Assembly (NCBI GenBank): GCA_014529385.2
Contig: CM043957.1
Span: 82,482,881 to 82,546,880 of the forward strand
Length of the DNA stretch: 64,000 bases
Source of the DNA: Adiantum capillus-veneris
Lineage: Eukaryota; Streptophyta; Polypodiopsida; Polypodiales; Pteridaceae
Direction of reading: 5' to 3'
The position numbers and the translations under genes are program-made. A model generated the notes under the pieces. The model had not been told where the DNA came from, made no database searches, and saw only the letters and a program-made list of their open reading frames with translations. Positions within the stretch are counted from its first letter, which is position 1. Each line of letters starts with the position of its first letter. Shown here in pieces: positions 36,801-50,300 of this stretch.

Positions 36801-39800
36801 GACATGCGCATGCCAATGTCAGCCAGTTTAGGAGGCCTGACGGGTCAATTGCTTCAAAGCCAGAGGACATGCGTGCAATTGCTATTGACTTTTACCATGA
36901 CGTGTTGTTAGGAGAGCCTCCGTCAGAGCGTCAGGATGCATGCAAAGAGCAGGTTTGGACACAGATGCCTTGTCTTGTGATTGAGGAAATGCACCAGAGG
37001 CTTGAGCTGCCTCTTCAGCTAGAGGAGCTTCACGCGGCCCTCAAAGCACTTCCCCGTGGTAGTTGTCGAGATGAGGATGGTTTGAAATTGACTCCAAGTT
37101 TTTTCTTAGAGTATTGGGACTTGCTTGGCTCAGACCTCTGCATCGCTTTTCAGTACATCTTACACACAGAGAGAGATACCTGACAGCATGAGTGAGGGCT
37201 TCATCTACCTCATTCCCGAGGAGGGTGGCTCCTTATATGAGATTCGGCAATGGTGGCCCATCGCCATCCTCAACTCGGCCTACAACAATCTTGCCAAGGC
37301 TCTGAGTTTGAGGATTCAGCCACTTCTAGAGAGCATTATACATGGGACCCACACAGGTTTTGTCAAGGAGCGCAGTATCCTTGACAACACCTTTACCTTT
37401 TGGGAGGCATCAGCCCTCGCCCCCTTGGTGAGGATATGGTGATACTTCTTCTCGATTTTTGAGAGGGCCTACAATAGAGTTGGCTGAGACTTTTTGGAGG
37501 GCACTCTACGTAGGATGGGCTTCTCAGATGCCTTTATCAGAGGTGTGTCAGCTCTTTACAAAGGTGCACACAGTCAGGAGCTTTTGGCAGGAGGTAGAGG
37601 AGATCGTTCCATGCTTAGACGTTCGGTCAGACAGGGCTGCCCTCTTGCCCCCTTCCTCTTTCTGTTCCATGCATTGGCGATGAGCAGATTTTCGATTTCA
37701 CAGCAGGTTGATTTGCGTGGCTTAGTGCTCCTTATTCGGGGTGATGAGCTACTGGATAGTTTGTAGACGACTCAGCTTTGTACTTGGAGGGCCAAGAGGC
37801 CAACCTGCACAAGTGTGAGCAAGCTCTTGATACATTTTGTTGTGCATCAGGTGCACTGATCAACTGGAGGAAGACAGTGCTCCTACGCCTAATTGGCTGT
37901 CACGTGAGGGTTTTAGATGGATCCCCCCAAGGACTACAGTTCGATACTTGGGTTGTCAAGTAGGCTTGGACTAGTCTCCTGAGCAGCACATTGCTCCCCT
38001 CCTCTTGTCCATCAGGAGGAACATTGGAGCTCGGCACGACTTTCTTTGGCAAGGAGGGTTGTAGTGGCCAACCAGGTATTGTTGGCTATTACTTCTTGTT
38101 GGATCTTTTTGAGCTCCTCCATCAGCCAGGTAGAGAGGCTAATCAAGAACTTCCTTTGGTCATGGCGTGACACTCAGATAGTCCGGGCCAAAGTGGCCTG
38201 GCAGGTCATCACTCTACCTTGTTCTCAGGAGGGGTTGGGGATCATAGACCCAGCACAGCACAGCAGAGCCCTTCTTGGGAAGTTTGTTGTCAAAGGACTG
38301 CTTCCAAGGACGGAGTCCTAGAAGGAGTTTTTGCCTCAGTGGCTCAGAGCTAGAGTGCCTCAAGTAGGAGGCGAGTCAGCAACACCCAGATGGATGGGGG
38401 CCTTCACGAGACTACAGGTCCTCATCGCAGTTCTGGCTTGCTCAAAGAGTGTACCCTCCATGTTTTTCGAGCTACAGGGTGAGGGTCGATTACACAGTCT
38501 CAGTAGATGCCCCATTGGTTGCAGAGTGTTGTTTTCAGAGGATCCGAGTTGTGGGCATTTGTGGGAGGACTTGTGTCATAGATCCTAACCCAACAGCTCT
38601 TGAGACAGGCCACTGGAGGATGTGGGCTCGAGTGCAGTAAGATCTGGAGAGTGGTTTTGGAGGGACCCTTTCTCCTCAGCCGACCGCCCAAGGGTCCCTT
38701 TCTTTCAGTACACTCTTCGATTGGGACGTCACATACTGGCAGCACGGAGAGAGGCTCGTCCTGCTGCAGCACCTCATTGGCAAGAGGAGGGTCTCACGCT
38801 AAGTTCTTGTCAGCTTTTTGGGCGAGGTTGTGAGACGCCAGACAACCGCAACGAGTCACATTGTTCCAGTGGTTGGTTGCACATAGAGCTACAACAGTAT
38901 GGGGAGTTGGCTTATACATAGTGGCCTCTCGGCAGCATGTACAGCTTGTGCCCATCCTTTGGAGAGTCGGCGTTATTGTCTTTGGGACTGCCCTATGGCA
39001 CAGTAGGTGTGGCTTCGGGTCCGTCGGCTGATGCCAGCTCTTTTCCACAGCACGACAGTACACCTGGGGGGCAGTTGCTTGGTCCACTCTCACGGGCCCT
39101 GCACTGCAGTTTGAGCTATCCTCCACCAACAAGATGATAGTGATACAGGGAGGTCGACCTAAATTCCAGCCTGCTACAGAGCTTACTCCACAGGAGTGGT
39201 GCAGTGAGAGAGAGGTGTCTTGGGAGCTAGTCTGTGGCTTAACACTCTGGTTCATATGGCGGGCCCACAGCTTCCGCATCTTTGAGCGGAGACTATTCGA
39301 GATTTTTGGCTTGAGCTAATCCATACACTCGGGGACAGTCGAGAGACTCCAGGGCAGCTTCGTCCGCATGCGGGAGCGTAGAGAGGTGTTGCTTCGACTC
39401 TGGCACCCTCGCCTTTCTTCACCATGGTGCAGGGTGTGCTCAGATGGCACTACCATCCACCTATCTCGCTTTTCCATCCTCCCATCTCCTGATTTATCCC
39501 TCATTATACATATGATGTTTTTCCATTGGGAGAGTCTCCTTGTATGATTGTTGTAGCCCTCTCTAGTAGAGGTAGTTGTAGCCCCATGGGCAGTTTCAGT
39601 AACTAATAGAAGGATCGTTTTCTCGGAAAAAAAAAATTATAGGATTAGCACCCCTAATCCTCACAAGCCCCAAGCCAAGTACATGCACTTCAACAAAGAC
39701 GACCCTAGAAAACACATGAGATAGGAAAGATTGGTAGTGGGTGGCCAAATTTGGACAAACACTAGCCATACAAGCACCCTAAGTGGCCCGCGCCCTATGT

Positions 39801-42800
39801 ACCATGCAAATTAAGTGGCCAACCAAGGACAAATCCTAGCATAAAGCATGCTTAGTGTTAGTCCCTCATCGGATCCATCCTGCACACATGACATGACACA
39901 AGGCAAACTCACACCTAGACACATGTAATGAGCGAACATCAAGCTCGCCTCCCAACCATAGAGCCAATACGGCGCACCCTCGAGCCTAGGAGCCTGCAGC
40001 CAAGCGGGCTAGCCTCTACCACGAGGGTCGGTGGCCGGTGTCCCATACCACCGAGTCCAAACCAATACGGGTGTACGGGCAGAGCTGCCAAGGGCCAAGA
40101 GTCCAAGTGTGGTGATCACACAAGATGTCTCACAAATGAGACCCAAGTCCTACATATAGGACTTCATAACCTAAGGGTCAGATTCACATTGGCGGACATA
40201 CTACAGACACCCATCCTGATGTCTAGGGGCATAACACTTCCCCCTTATTTTTAATTGTTGTCCTCAGCAATGTCCTCGATTATGAAACAGGGAAAGAGAT
40301 TCCTTAACGATCTAATTGATTCCCAAGTGGCTTGGGATTCACGACCATGCTTCCACTTGATCAAATATTTGGGGGTAAGAAGTCTTGCGAGACTCGCGAC
40401 CCTTTGATCGAGAACCGATTCGAGTTCAAGTGGAACATAACGGGTGGTGTCTTCCAAGTTCGGGACTTGCTCGAGAGGAATCACTAAGTCATCCTGCCCT
40501 AGCCATTCCTTTAAACGGCTTACGTGAAACACAGGATGTACAGCAATGCCTTGAGGCAGGTCCAACTTATAAGAAACCCCAATTGTCTTCTTTGTAATAT
40601 GAAATGGACACAATAACGAGAAGATAATTTTGAGCATGGACCAATTCGAATCATTTCGGAATCCTTCGGTACCTTGGAGTACACCCACATGCCCTCCTGG
40701 AGTTCGCGGGGTTGTCGCTGCTGATTAGCATAAAAGTGGCACGATCTTGTACCATCTTTACTCTCTCTTTTGCGATTTGGAGCATTTCTTGCACATCGTG
40801 TAAGAAATCGGCTTACTCATTGTATCTTGGGTCCCTTTGAATCCGGTGGAGATTGGTGGTTTCGGCTCATAATTGTACATAGCATGAACGGGCTATAGCC
40901 AGTAGCTAAGTGCCTTGTACTCTTATAAGCAAACTCAATCTCTGTGAGGTAACATTCTCAATCAGATTGATGTCGAGAGACATGCTCGTAGCATGTCCTC
41001 CAAGGTTTGATTTGTGTGTTCGGTCTTTACTTCAGTTCAATTTGTGTGTTCGGTCTTTACATCAGTTTCAGGATAATCTGAGGACGACATGCATAGGTGG
41101 GTCTCTAATTTTTAGAAGACCGTTTGCCAAAAAATTGCCTGTGAATTTAGAATCACAATCACTGACAATTTCGTCGAGCAAAACATATAGTTTGTATAAA
41201 TGTTCCACAAAGAGCTGGGCTAGCTCGTAGCCCTTTACGGTGGAACGTGAAGGAATAAATCACACCATCTTCGTGAGTCGATTGACGACGACACAAATGG
41301 CATCGTGACCAGGGTTGGTTTCGGGTGATCCAACTACAAAATCCATAGAAATGCTTGTCCATTTGCTATCACGAATTTGCAAAGGATGTAATAGCCCAAC
41401 GCGTTTTTATCGTTCAGCTTTGTTGAGGTGACATTGCGAGCATTCTCGCACATACTTTTCAACAAAAGCTTTCATGTGCAACCAATAGAAATACCGGCCA
41501 ACAAAGGCCAAAATACAATGTATACCAAGGTGTCCTGCACTTGGTGCATCATGACACTCCAACAAAATTTGATGATCTTAGAGATATTTCAAAGAGTGGG
41601 CCCCAAAGACGTAATGGCGCCAAACCTTCAAGGCATGAATGACCACCAACAATTCCTTCTTCTGTGTGGAATAATGTGTCTGCACATCTGTGAGCTGGCG
41701 ACTCAAATGCTATTGGCCGTCCGTCCTCGTATAAGACAGCCCAGTTGCATAGTCATTGGCATCTATTTCCACCACAAAGGGTTTGTTTGGATCCACAATC
41801 TGCACCAGCTGTGCAATAGTAACAAGTCACTTCAATGTTCGAAAACATTGATCAAGCTCGTCGGTCCATCAAACCAACGAACTAACACTACGCTTTTTGC
41901 TTTGGACGCCCTTTAACAAATAAGTAAAGAATTCGGTAATACAAGCGTTATCCTTGATAACTTTTCGAAAGAAGCCCGTAAAACCCAAAAAGGAATTCAC
42001 TTGCCTGATCATGCAAAGAATGCGTCAATCCAACACATCACGTACCTTCTCGGGTTCGATGCGAATGCCATCAGCCGAGATGACATGACCAAGATACAGC
42101 AACTCCGTGCGGAAAAATTCGCAGTTAGTTTGCTTGGCATACTACCAATGTAACATTTAATGGCCTAGTAACTTGTGTGTAGCGGGAAATAGCATGAACA
42201 TAGTGAGCATTTCATTAGAACAGATTCCTAATGAGAATAACAAGAGTGCTTGGGTGGAGAGAGCAACAAAAAGTATAACACCTAGTTAGATAGCATGAAC
42301 AATACTTCAAAAGAAAGAGAAATTAAGCAATTGAAATCAGTTGAGGACCGGATTTGCATGGAGCTGGTTCCCCCTCCAAAAGGCTTTGTATTATGGTTTC
42401 TCCCATCAAAGAGACATTTTACAATACAATTCTTTGTGTTCCTTCAATACTAGCTAGTGCAATGATCGTGGCAACTACATGCATTTACATGAAAAATCTC
42501 TGAATTAGAAAAAGACAAAATACCTGGATTGTTGAAGGCGTTTACCAAAGTATTCGTCGGATGCGGAGGTAGACGCCTTCTTCTTTTGCTTGGGGGACGC
42601 CTTATCACCGCGGAAGTGGCCGGTCTGGTGGCGAAACAATGATTCTTCTTTTGATCTTCCACATGAGCTGCCTTTGATTTGCTGACATTCATGGGTTTTT
42701 CCCCATAAGGTCCAATGATTGACTGGTGGCTGCTCAAGCGTTCAAGCGCTTGAATTTTGACGTGAAGGAACCACGGTGAGAAGTCTGCCCATCCGTCGGG

Positions 42801-43689
42801 CCACCTTCAGAAGCCGCCAAAGTATTATTATAATTTTTGGCGAACTTATAGATGTCCTCAATAGAAGTGGACGGATTGCGTAAAACCTCGTTCTGATATG
42901 CTGGCGGCAATCCGAAGAGGTACAACGTCTGCACAATGATCATAGGGTCATCGAGAGCCTTCGTTTTGTGGAGAAGATCCTTGAAGGCCTGTGAGTAAGC
43001 GTCCATAGTTCACTTTCCCGTCTCACAGCAAAATAGCTTCTTGAAACACTCAATCCTATCGACTTACACAAAGCGAGAGCGAAAGATCGATTGAAACTCT
43101 GCCCAAGTTGTGGGTTGTGGTCGTAGCGCAGCCCACCAAGAGTAGGCCTTCCCCTTTAGCATGAACGGAAGCTGCCCAAGACGTTGGGCATCCATAAAAC
43201 GATGCATATCGAAGAAGGCGGTCCATTTCGCCAACCACGAGTCTAGCAATCTCTTCGCGCTCTTTCATTTCCCCTTTGAAGAGGTCAAGATAGAGCTGAA
43301 GAGGCAAAGTACCCATGGTGACGAGCGAAAATGAGACCTGCGTAGAGCACAATTCCACGAGTTGTCTCTGCATCTCTACAAACTGCTACTGCAGCATAGC
43401 AACGAGAGATGTTTCAAAGGCAAATGGCGGAAAAGAAGAACTCTCGAGACGAAGCCTATGCGTGTGTGTGGAATCAGGAGGAGAAAGAGGCCCTCCTCCA
43501 TTAGTTGATGTGTGCTCACAGCGCCATTCTCGTGCGGAGAAGCGTCATGTGACGCCATGGCGCTTGGATGTGCGGGTAAATACGGGAGTATGCCGTAGAG
43601 ACTCGCTTGGGGAACAGCGCCCAAGACATAAAGCAAATAAGTAAAATGGCACTAGCAAAAGAGAGAGAGGGAGCACAAGACCTTTGTGC

Positions 43690-43733
<44 letters not shown>

Positions 43734-44262
43734 AGAGAGAAAGAAAGAAAGAAAGAAAGATTTTTAACGTCTATGTCAGGCCGAAATCGGCCTATGAGAC
43801 AAATCAAATGTACATGGTGTGTATGTCATCCGTCTATCGGAAAGACAAATGAAACAAAACTGATACAAAACTGAACTGAATGTAGGTAGTGGGGTATCTG
43901 AGGAGGGATGGAGCTCTATCTATAGGGGTATATGCATGTCTATATGCTCAAGGTAGTACAATCATGAGAATGCATCAAGCTATCTAGCTCCATCCTGTAC
44001 TAATGGGGGGATGTAAGATGTGGTACATGGGCGGGTCTGGTGCCAAGGCTGCCCGGATGAAAGCTGTCGGGTCGGCCCTCATCTGGGCCACTCGCTCCTC
44101 AGTGGCACGGCGCTCCCGGGCTCGGATCTCCTCGATCTGTCGGTGGTGGGAGCTCGCGCCCCTGTAGCCTGTGACTCGTGGTCGTCGTCTAGCTCGGCTC
44201 ACCTCCACCTGTGGGAGTGTCACTCCCCTCTGAGTGTCTGGTGGGGGAGGGGCGGTAATCCT

Positions 44263-44306
<44 letters not shown>

Positions 44307-47300
44307 TGATAATGAAGTAAACGCTCCTGCTCTACGGCGCATTAAATAGGAGAGGCGGGAAGGACTAACCACCCTACAGGGCTAACTGCCTCAAGCGGGG
44401 AACCTTCCCGAGTATTTACTCTGCATTTTACTCATTTCATGAATAATTTTCAGGTTTCTCACTTTGTCCGGCCTTTTAAGTGACTTGATTTTTAAAAAAG
44501 GGACAGTTTGTACCTATTTAAAAAGGGCTGGTCACTTGAAAGAGTGGGCGGCCACTTTGGTAAGGAAGGGTAAAGAAAAACCCTTAATGCTCCTAAACTA
44601 ACGAGCGCCGACTGAGAACTTTGCGGCCCTCGCATAACCAACCCTCTTGTGCCAACGCAGACTTGCCGCCGCAAGTGTAACCACCCATGTAGCTGCTTTC
44701 GCGTTGCCTTGCATGGCCGCCGTCGTGTCGCCCCTACTCTCCGCCCTCGAGCTGCACACCTGGCTGAGCTGACCGTTTGCGTGCCTGGCCGCCTTCGTGC
44801 GTGCTGACGTGGCATGTACAGCCAGCGGCCCAGCAGGCTACATACAGCAGTGCAGCCAACGGCTCTGCACACCACTGCACGTCTTGGGTTTTCGTCATTG
44901 ACCTCATAGGGTGAGGAATAATGCCTATGAGACACAATGGTCGGAACACCATGATGCATGGAAGCTGAACTACCATGATGCACAAATGTAACATACTTTT
45001 TCCATCTCCGTTTCCTGGAAATGATATACTCCATGAGCAATAAAATTCTCTTACCGAGACGCGTTTACAGAAGGTGCTATCAAGTCCTTGGAGTGGCAGC
45101 TCCCGAGGACACCCTCAAACATACTCGGTTACGGAGAGATCAAAAGACACACCAAGCATCCATGTGACTGCCCCAGCAATCAGCATCCCACGCACGAGAA
45201 TCTGTGAAAAAAATTCACCAGATTCCCACCACCGGCTAGCATGTGCCCCCCCTTGCCCTCCTCTCTCGCTAGTAGTGTCCCATACCACCCTATAGGAGAG
45301 TTGAGAGAACCTGTCAAGCTGGGCCATCACAGTCCAATGAGCTCTAGTGGTTTTGTGCACGTCTCCATGTCGTGCATACGAGCAGGAAGAAGCTCTGCTA
45401 CCAATGTTAGTCTCTCGCCGGATCCATCTTGCACACATGACATGACACAAGCCAAACTCACAACTAGACACACGTAATGAGAGGACATCAGGCTCACCTC
45501 CCAGCCATAGAGCCAATACGGGCTCACCCTCGATCCTGCAGCCAGCGGGCTACCACAAGAGCCGGTGTCCCATACCACCAAGCCCACACCAGTACAGGTG
45601 TACGGGCAAAGCTGCCAAGGGCCAAGAGTCCAAGTGTGGTGATCACACAAGATGTCTCACAAATGAGACCCAAGTCCTATTTATAGGACTTCATAACCTA
45701 AGGGCCAGGTTCACACTGGAAGGACATACTGCAAGCTCCCATCCTGATGTTTGGGGACGAAACACTCAGCTACCTAAAGTGAAGCAATAGGAGAAACACA
45801 AGGCCCCACACGTGGCCTATACTCTGAAAGGATCCCTAAAAACTCTCTATAGCTCAAGACCCTCTACCAAGCCACTCAGATATACACCTTCATAGGTCAG
45901 AATAGTCTGAATTTACGAATTATAAGAGAGGCTAAAACACCCGCAAAAACACAAGGCACACAAGAAAACCGGAAAAGAAGAAAAACCAAATCACCTTATT
46001 TGCTTCTACACAAAAAAGAAAAGAAACAATTATTTACCATCTAGTAACAGCACCCTCTTGAAAAATCCTTACAAGAAAGTAGAGATTGATCAACGCCTAA
46101 ATGTAATCCTACAAAGCCTATAAAGTCCAATCGAAGTATCTGCAACAACTAATGTTCTTGAAGAGCAATACTAAATAGTAGAAAGTTGAGTGCTCCGAAG
46201 CGACACAGAAGAGAATAGATACCAAGACCTTTGGTGTCATCCGAAGGTCTGACAATATCATTCATGAGGAAATAATCTCAGCACACTTACTCCAATCTTA
46301 GAACAGACGTCTGGTAGTGGGTTATACCCTGCCTAAGAAGGCAGACCACTCCTGTGCTTCCACTGAAGTCAAATCCTATAGCATCTGTCGGAACCAGATA
46401 GGGTATGCTAACTGCTGTGACCCCACGAATCTGCTCAGAAAAATCTTTCCATTCCAAAGTGGTAAACGATCTTGCCATCCCGCTCTCTCCAAGTTATTGA
46501 TGCAACTTAAAAGGTGCACGTAAGTGGTGTGAGACAGGTCTTTCTCATATTTATCACTGCCTGTGAAATTGGTATTAGAACCAGCTATCTTATCACTCAC
46601 AGATTTCTCTTGGGTTGTGTGTATGCTCTCAAAACTCAATGGTACCCCACAATGACTTCTTTTAACTCAAGGAGACAAGTTTACCACTTTCATTAACTTG
46701 AGTCCAGAGAAATCAAGCATTGTTGACGTAAGGTCGAAATCATGGTGCCCCTGCAACATGGGTAGAGAGTTCTTTGGAGTAGGGCTGAGGCCACCTTGAC
46801 ATTTTGGGGAACCATTGCATGGCTAAAACCCGTAGCTTTCTGAATGCTCCTCCAAAGACCGTACCACAAATGTCCCAGTTTCTCAGCTCTCAGCCCCTTC
46901 CTTTGTCTTCCAGCAAAGTGAATTATTTAATGAGATTACACAATGGCTGATGTGACAAGTTTCACCATTTCAGGGAGTGCTGTTGGAGTAGGGGTGAATC
47001 GTGCAGCTTCACATTCTCAGTGGCTTGAAAAGGAGGCACACCATCCTTACAACCATCTCAACATCCCAGGTACCACTTTACCCATGAGACTCTCGCAATT
47101 TATGTCAATACAATTTGTGATGACTTTCTTTTCAACCAATGGGTGAAGCAGACTATTACATGCTTTGGCAACAGTTGGCAATTGAGAGTTGTCACATAAA
47201 ACAAGTAGTACCAAATTATTTGTAAGCAAAAATTGTTAAACCGTTTTTTCTCTCACCTGATTCATAACAAATGGTGTAGAGAGGCAGTGAACACCTCCTA

Positions 47301-50300
47301 CAAATTCTTCCCACTGAAAAAGTCCAGCTTTGACATACTTATCTTCAATGTATGTGCGAGGATCGACGCTCTCTCTATAATCAAATGATAGAAACCCTCC
47401 CTTGGTGCAAACAACTATTTCGTTTCTCTTTATGATACCTTGATCAATAGCTTTTGCAATGCTTCGACCCACTGCTCGCTCACTATGCATACTACGATAA
47501 TTACTTGCTCTGCAAAATCACAGATATACAGCAAAGTGAGCCAATCTGCTGAATAACTTAGCCACTTGGATAACAAGATAACTTACGTGTCTATAAAATT
47601 GATGCCAAGGTTAAATCCCCTTGTTATAGTTTTAATGTAATCTATGTCTACTTCTTCAGTCTCACTGCCCCCGAATGTTCCAATGCCAAGAGATGAAACA
47701 ACTAGATCGCCAAGCTGCCCACCAGCTCTCAGCTGTCTAAAATGACCAGGCCCTACAAAAAATCAGAAAAACATAGTGAAGCACATTACTGCACACCTGA
47801 TCCAGTCATACTATTTAACATTAATATGTGACTTCAAATTGCTATAGGGGAAGACAGTACTGCATACAAAAAGAAAGGATCTGAAGGCACCACTTTGAGT
47901 CTATCCCAATGCTCAGCATTTATGCTACAATTTGACACAATTCTGGGTTCATTCCTTAATTTCATATCATAGCAACAATTGAAACGCTATACAGTATCAA
48001 CCCGGTAATATGCTGAGTATTCACTTTCCACGCAGACCCGTCAGAAATAACTCAAGCTCCTCCCCACACCCTCACCCCCCCTCCCTTTGCCTCCCCTTTC
48101 AAAAGGGTGGTGCATCCATCCCTCAATCATAAACACGCTAAAAGACTCGTGAGAAATATCAGGCACTCAAGCCCTCCTTGAACATCGGAAACAAAGCAGT
48201 AACTAAACTAATTCCATACTATTAACACATTGGACAATGAATAAAATAGTCACAATGGAGCTAGGCGCATGCAGAAGTATTAAAGAACAAGCCAATAGCA
48301 TACCTCCATATACAATGCACCAATCATAAATTGAGAAGGTGTAACACGCTTGGACACTCCAAGCAAGAAATCAATAGCAACACATTCAACAGAAACTTCA
48401 AAATCACTGAACTTTAAGAGAGAGAGAGAGAGAGAGAGAGACCGGCGGAGTTCCGTGCCCAGTGGAATAGGCCCCAAAGTCTAGCGTCCCTTTCGGTATT
48501 TCTTTATCATTAATCATTGCAAAGTACAACTCTCGAGGAACCTCTACTCTCAGACTCTGCGTCCAGATGCTCTGCAAAGTGAGGCTCCAAGGGCTCTTAT
48601 AAACAGTATAAGGGATGCCAAAAGCAAAGTCTCAAAGGCAGTTCAAAAGCGTCAAGTCCCAATAGCATCTGGCCCAAAAACAGCCAGCGCGTTTAGTTGC
48701 CACGTCATGATGTCAACGCAAATTGTGGACATCCGTACAGCCTGCCACATCAGCGCAATTTGTGGAGATCTGCCACGTCAATAGTTGCACGCAATTTCTT
48801 TAATCTCTTTATGTCCCCATGGGCCCCATCGGACGAAACCCCCATAAGTTGGGATAACTTATAAAATAGTAATTTTATCCATCATATCCATCAATTGGAC
48901 ATGCCACGTCATCATTTTGTGACATACCCCCTCTAGAAAGAATTGTAATTGCCCTCAATTACGCCTGCAAAATCAAACATAAGCGAGAAACCAATTCAAT
49001 AGACACCGACTCTAAGTACCGACGCACTAGACGACACAAATCCAACACTTACACAAAGACGACAGTCACTGAAGATTCAAATCACATTCAAATCAAATCA
49101 CATAAAGTACATCGAGATATCGGACCATGATGTATCGGCAACGTGTTTAGCGATAGCATCTAGATCTATCCCAGATCTCACGAATGTCTGAATTGACTAA
49201 TTCTTATTGCTATCACGTCCATCTCATCTAGAATCTCAAGACCCAAATGCTGCAGTCATTTCGTCTTTCAAACATGCACTCAAACACGACTCACATGAAA
49301 GAGCACAAGTAAATCAAATTCATTTCGGGGATTTACATGTCGAAGTACTTCTTTCATAAAGTCATCCAAAAGAATACTGTAAGTCCACCAGTATCCCTGA
49401 AATCCAAAGAAAAATCAGACTTTATTCCATCTGGGTAACCTGTGACAAAGAAGTAGAGTGACTGTTGCTAGATTGGCTTTATCTCACAAAAAAATAATTC
49501 TATATGAATTATTGGAATTTTAAGTGAGAGGGTTTTTCTCACTGAAGACATCCGAGTACAGATATTTCTAGTGTGTCATTCAGAGTGATGACGAGAGCAC
49601 TGTAAAAGGGAATATTTGTAAGGCCACCAGGAATGGGTACTTCAGATGCGTCACATCGGATGGGTGACGGGGAGCATCGGGAAGAAGCATTCGACCATCC
49701 GGGAGCAGACATCTCTGATACGTCATAGGATGATTGACATAGAGCATCGCAAAGGAGATTGTACTGTAAGTTCAATAGGAAAGGACGCATCACAAGGTGG
49801 GTGACAAGTGCATCGGAAAGGGAATATCCATAGTCAGGAGGAAATTCTGAACTGGGTTAGATTTAAGCACAAGGATGAACAAGCACTTGAACGAAGATGG
49901 GTTCATAGGAAACTTTGAGGGAAAACGGGTGCTTTCTAAGAAAGCAGGTTGCTTTTTGGGAAAGCACATGCTTTCCTGCGAGGGAGTCTATGTCTGCATT
50001 GCAACTGTGCATGAGATTGCATCCACGGACGCCTAGGAAGTGCTATGTAAGCATTTTTTTTAACTTATAAGGTTTTATTGGTTTTTGGGCAGGTTCAGAA
50101 AATTCTTAAATAGACCCGTCGCCCACTTGATAAGTGGGCAGCCACCCTTAAAATAAATCACAAAAAAACCCAGCGCTGCCTTTCAGCAGCAGCGTACGAT
50201 CTCTCTCTCTTTCTGGCGCAGCCCAAGTGATCTCTCTCTCCATCTCTTTGGCGCCCCGCTCCCTCCCCTATTCGTGCCAGGCGAGGTCGCCCCTATTCTT

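Larger units (their letters stand above)
33776..39634 (+). mobile_element. L1-type LINE, 5.86 kb, with 15-bp target-site duplication
   Basis: AATTATAGGATTAGC occurs at 33,761-33,775 and again at 39,635-39,649, directly after a short A run (39,627-39,634). This duplication with a 3' A tail is the signature of target-primed reverse transcription. Inside are an ORF1 with a zinc knuckle and an ORF2 with AP-type endonuclease and reverse transcriptase, in L1 order. Both are frameshifted. The element lies in intron 3 of the aldo/keto reductase gene, antisense to it. The first 60 bp precede a 46-base C run. Confidence 0.9.
39856..45764 (-). mobile_element. Ty3/gypsy chromovirus-like element with both LTRs
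   Basis: The minus-strand order is 5' LTR, primer site, long leader, gag, RT thumb/RNase H, integrase, chromodomain, polypurine tract, 3' LTR. Integrase after RT and a terminal chromodomain place it among chromoviruses. Flanks are CTTAG (39,851-39,855) and CTCAG (45,765-45,769), a target-site duplication with one difference. Protease and the RT palm are missing, and stops occur throughout, so it is defective. It sits in intron 3 of the aldo/keto reductase gene, in the same direction as that gene. Confidence 0.88.

Noticed and set aside
46376-46639. Minus-strand 87-codon frame in intron 3 as a gene
   Set aside because: No family resemblance, splice context or retroelement motif supports it.
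47236-47490. Independent short gene starting at MHSERAVGRS
   Set aside because: It is internal to exon 3 of the aldo/keto reductase; the true exon begins upstream at the acceptor at 47,509.
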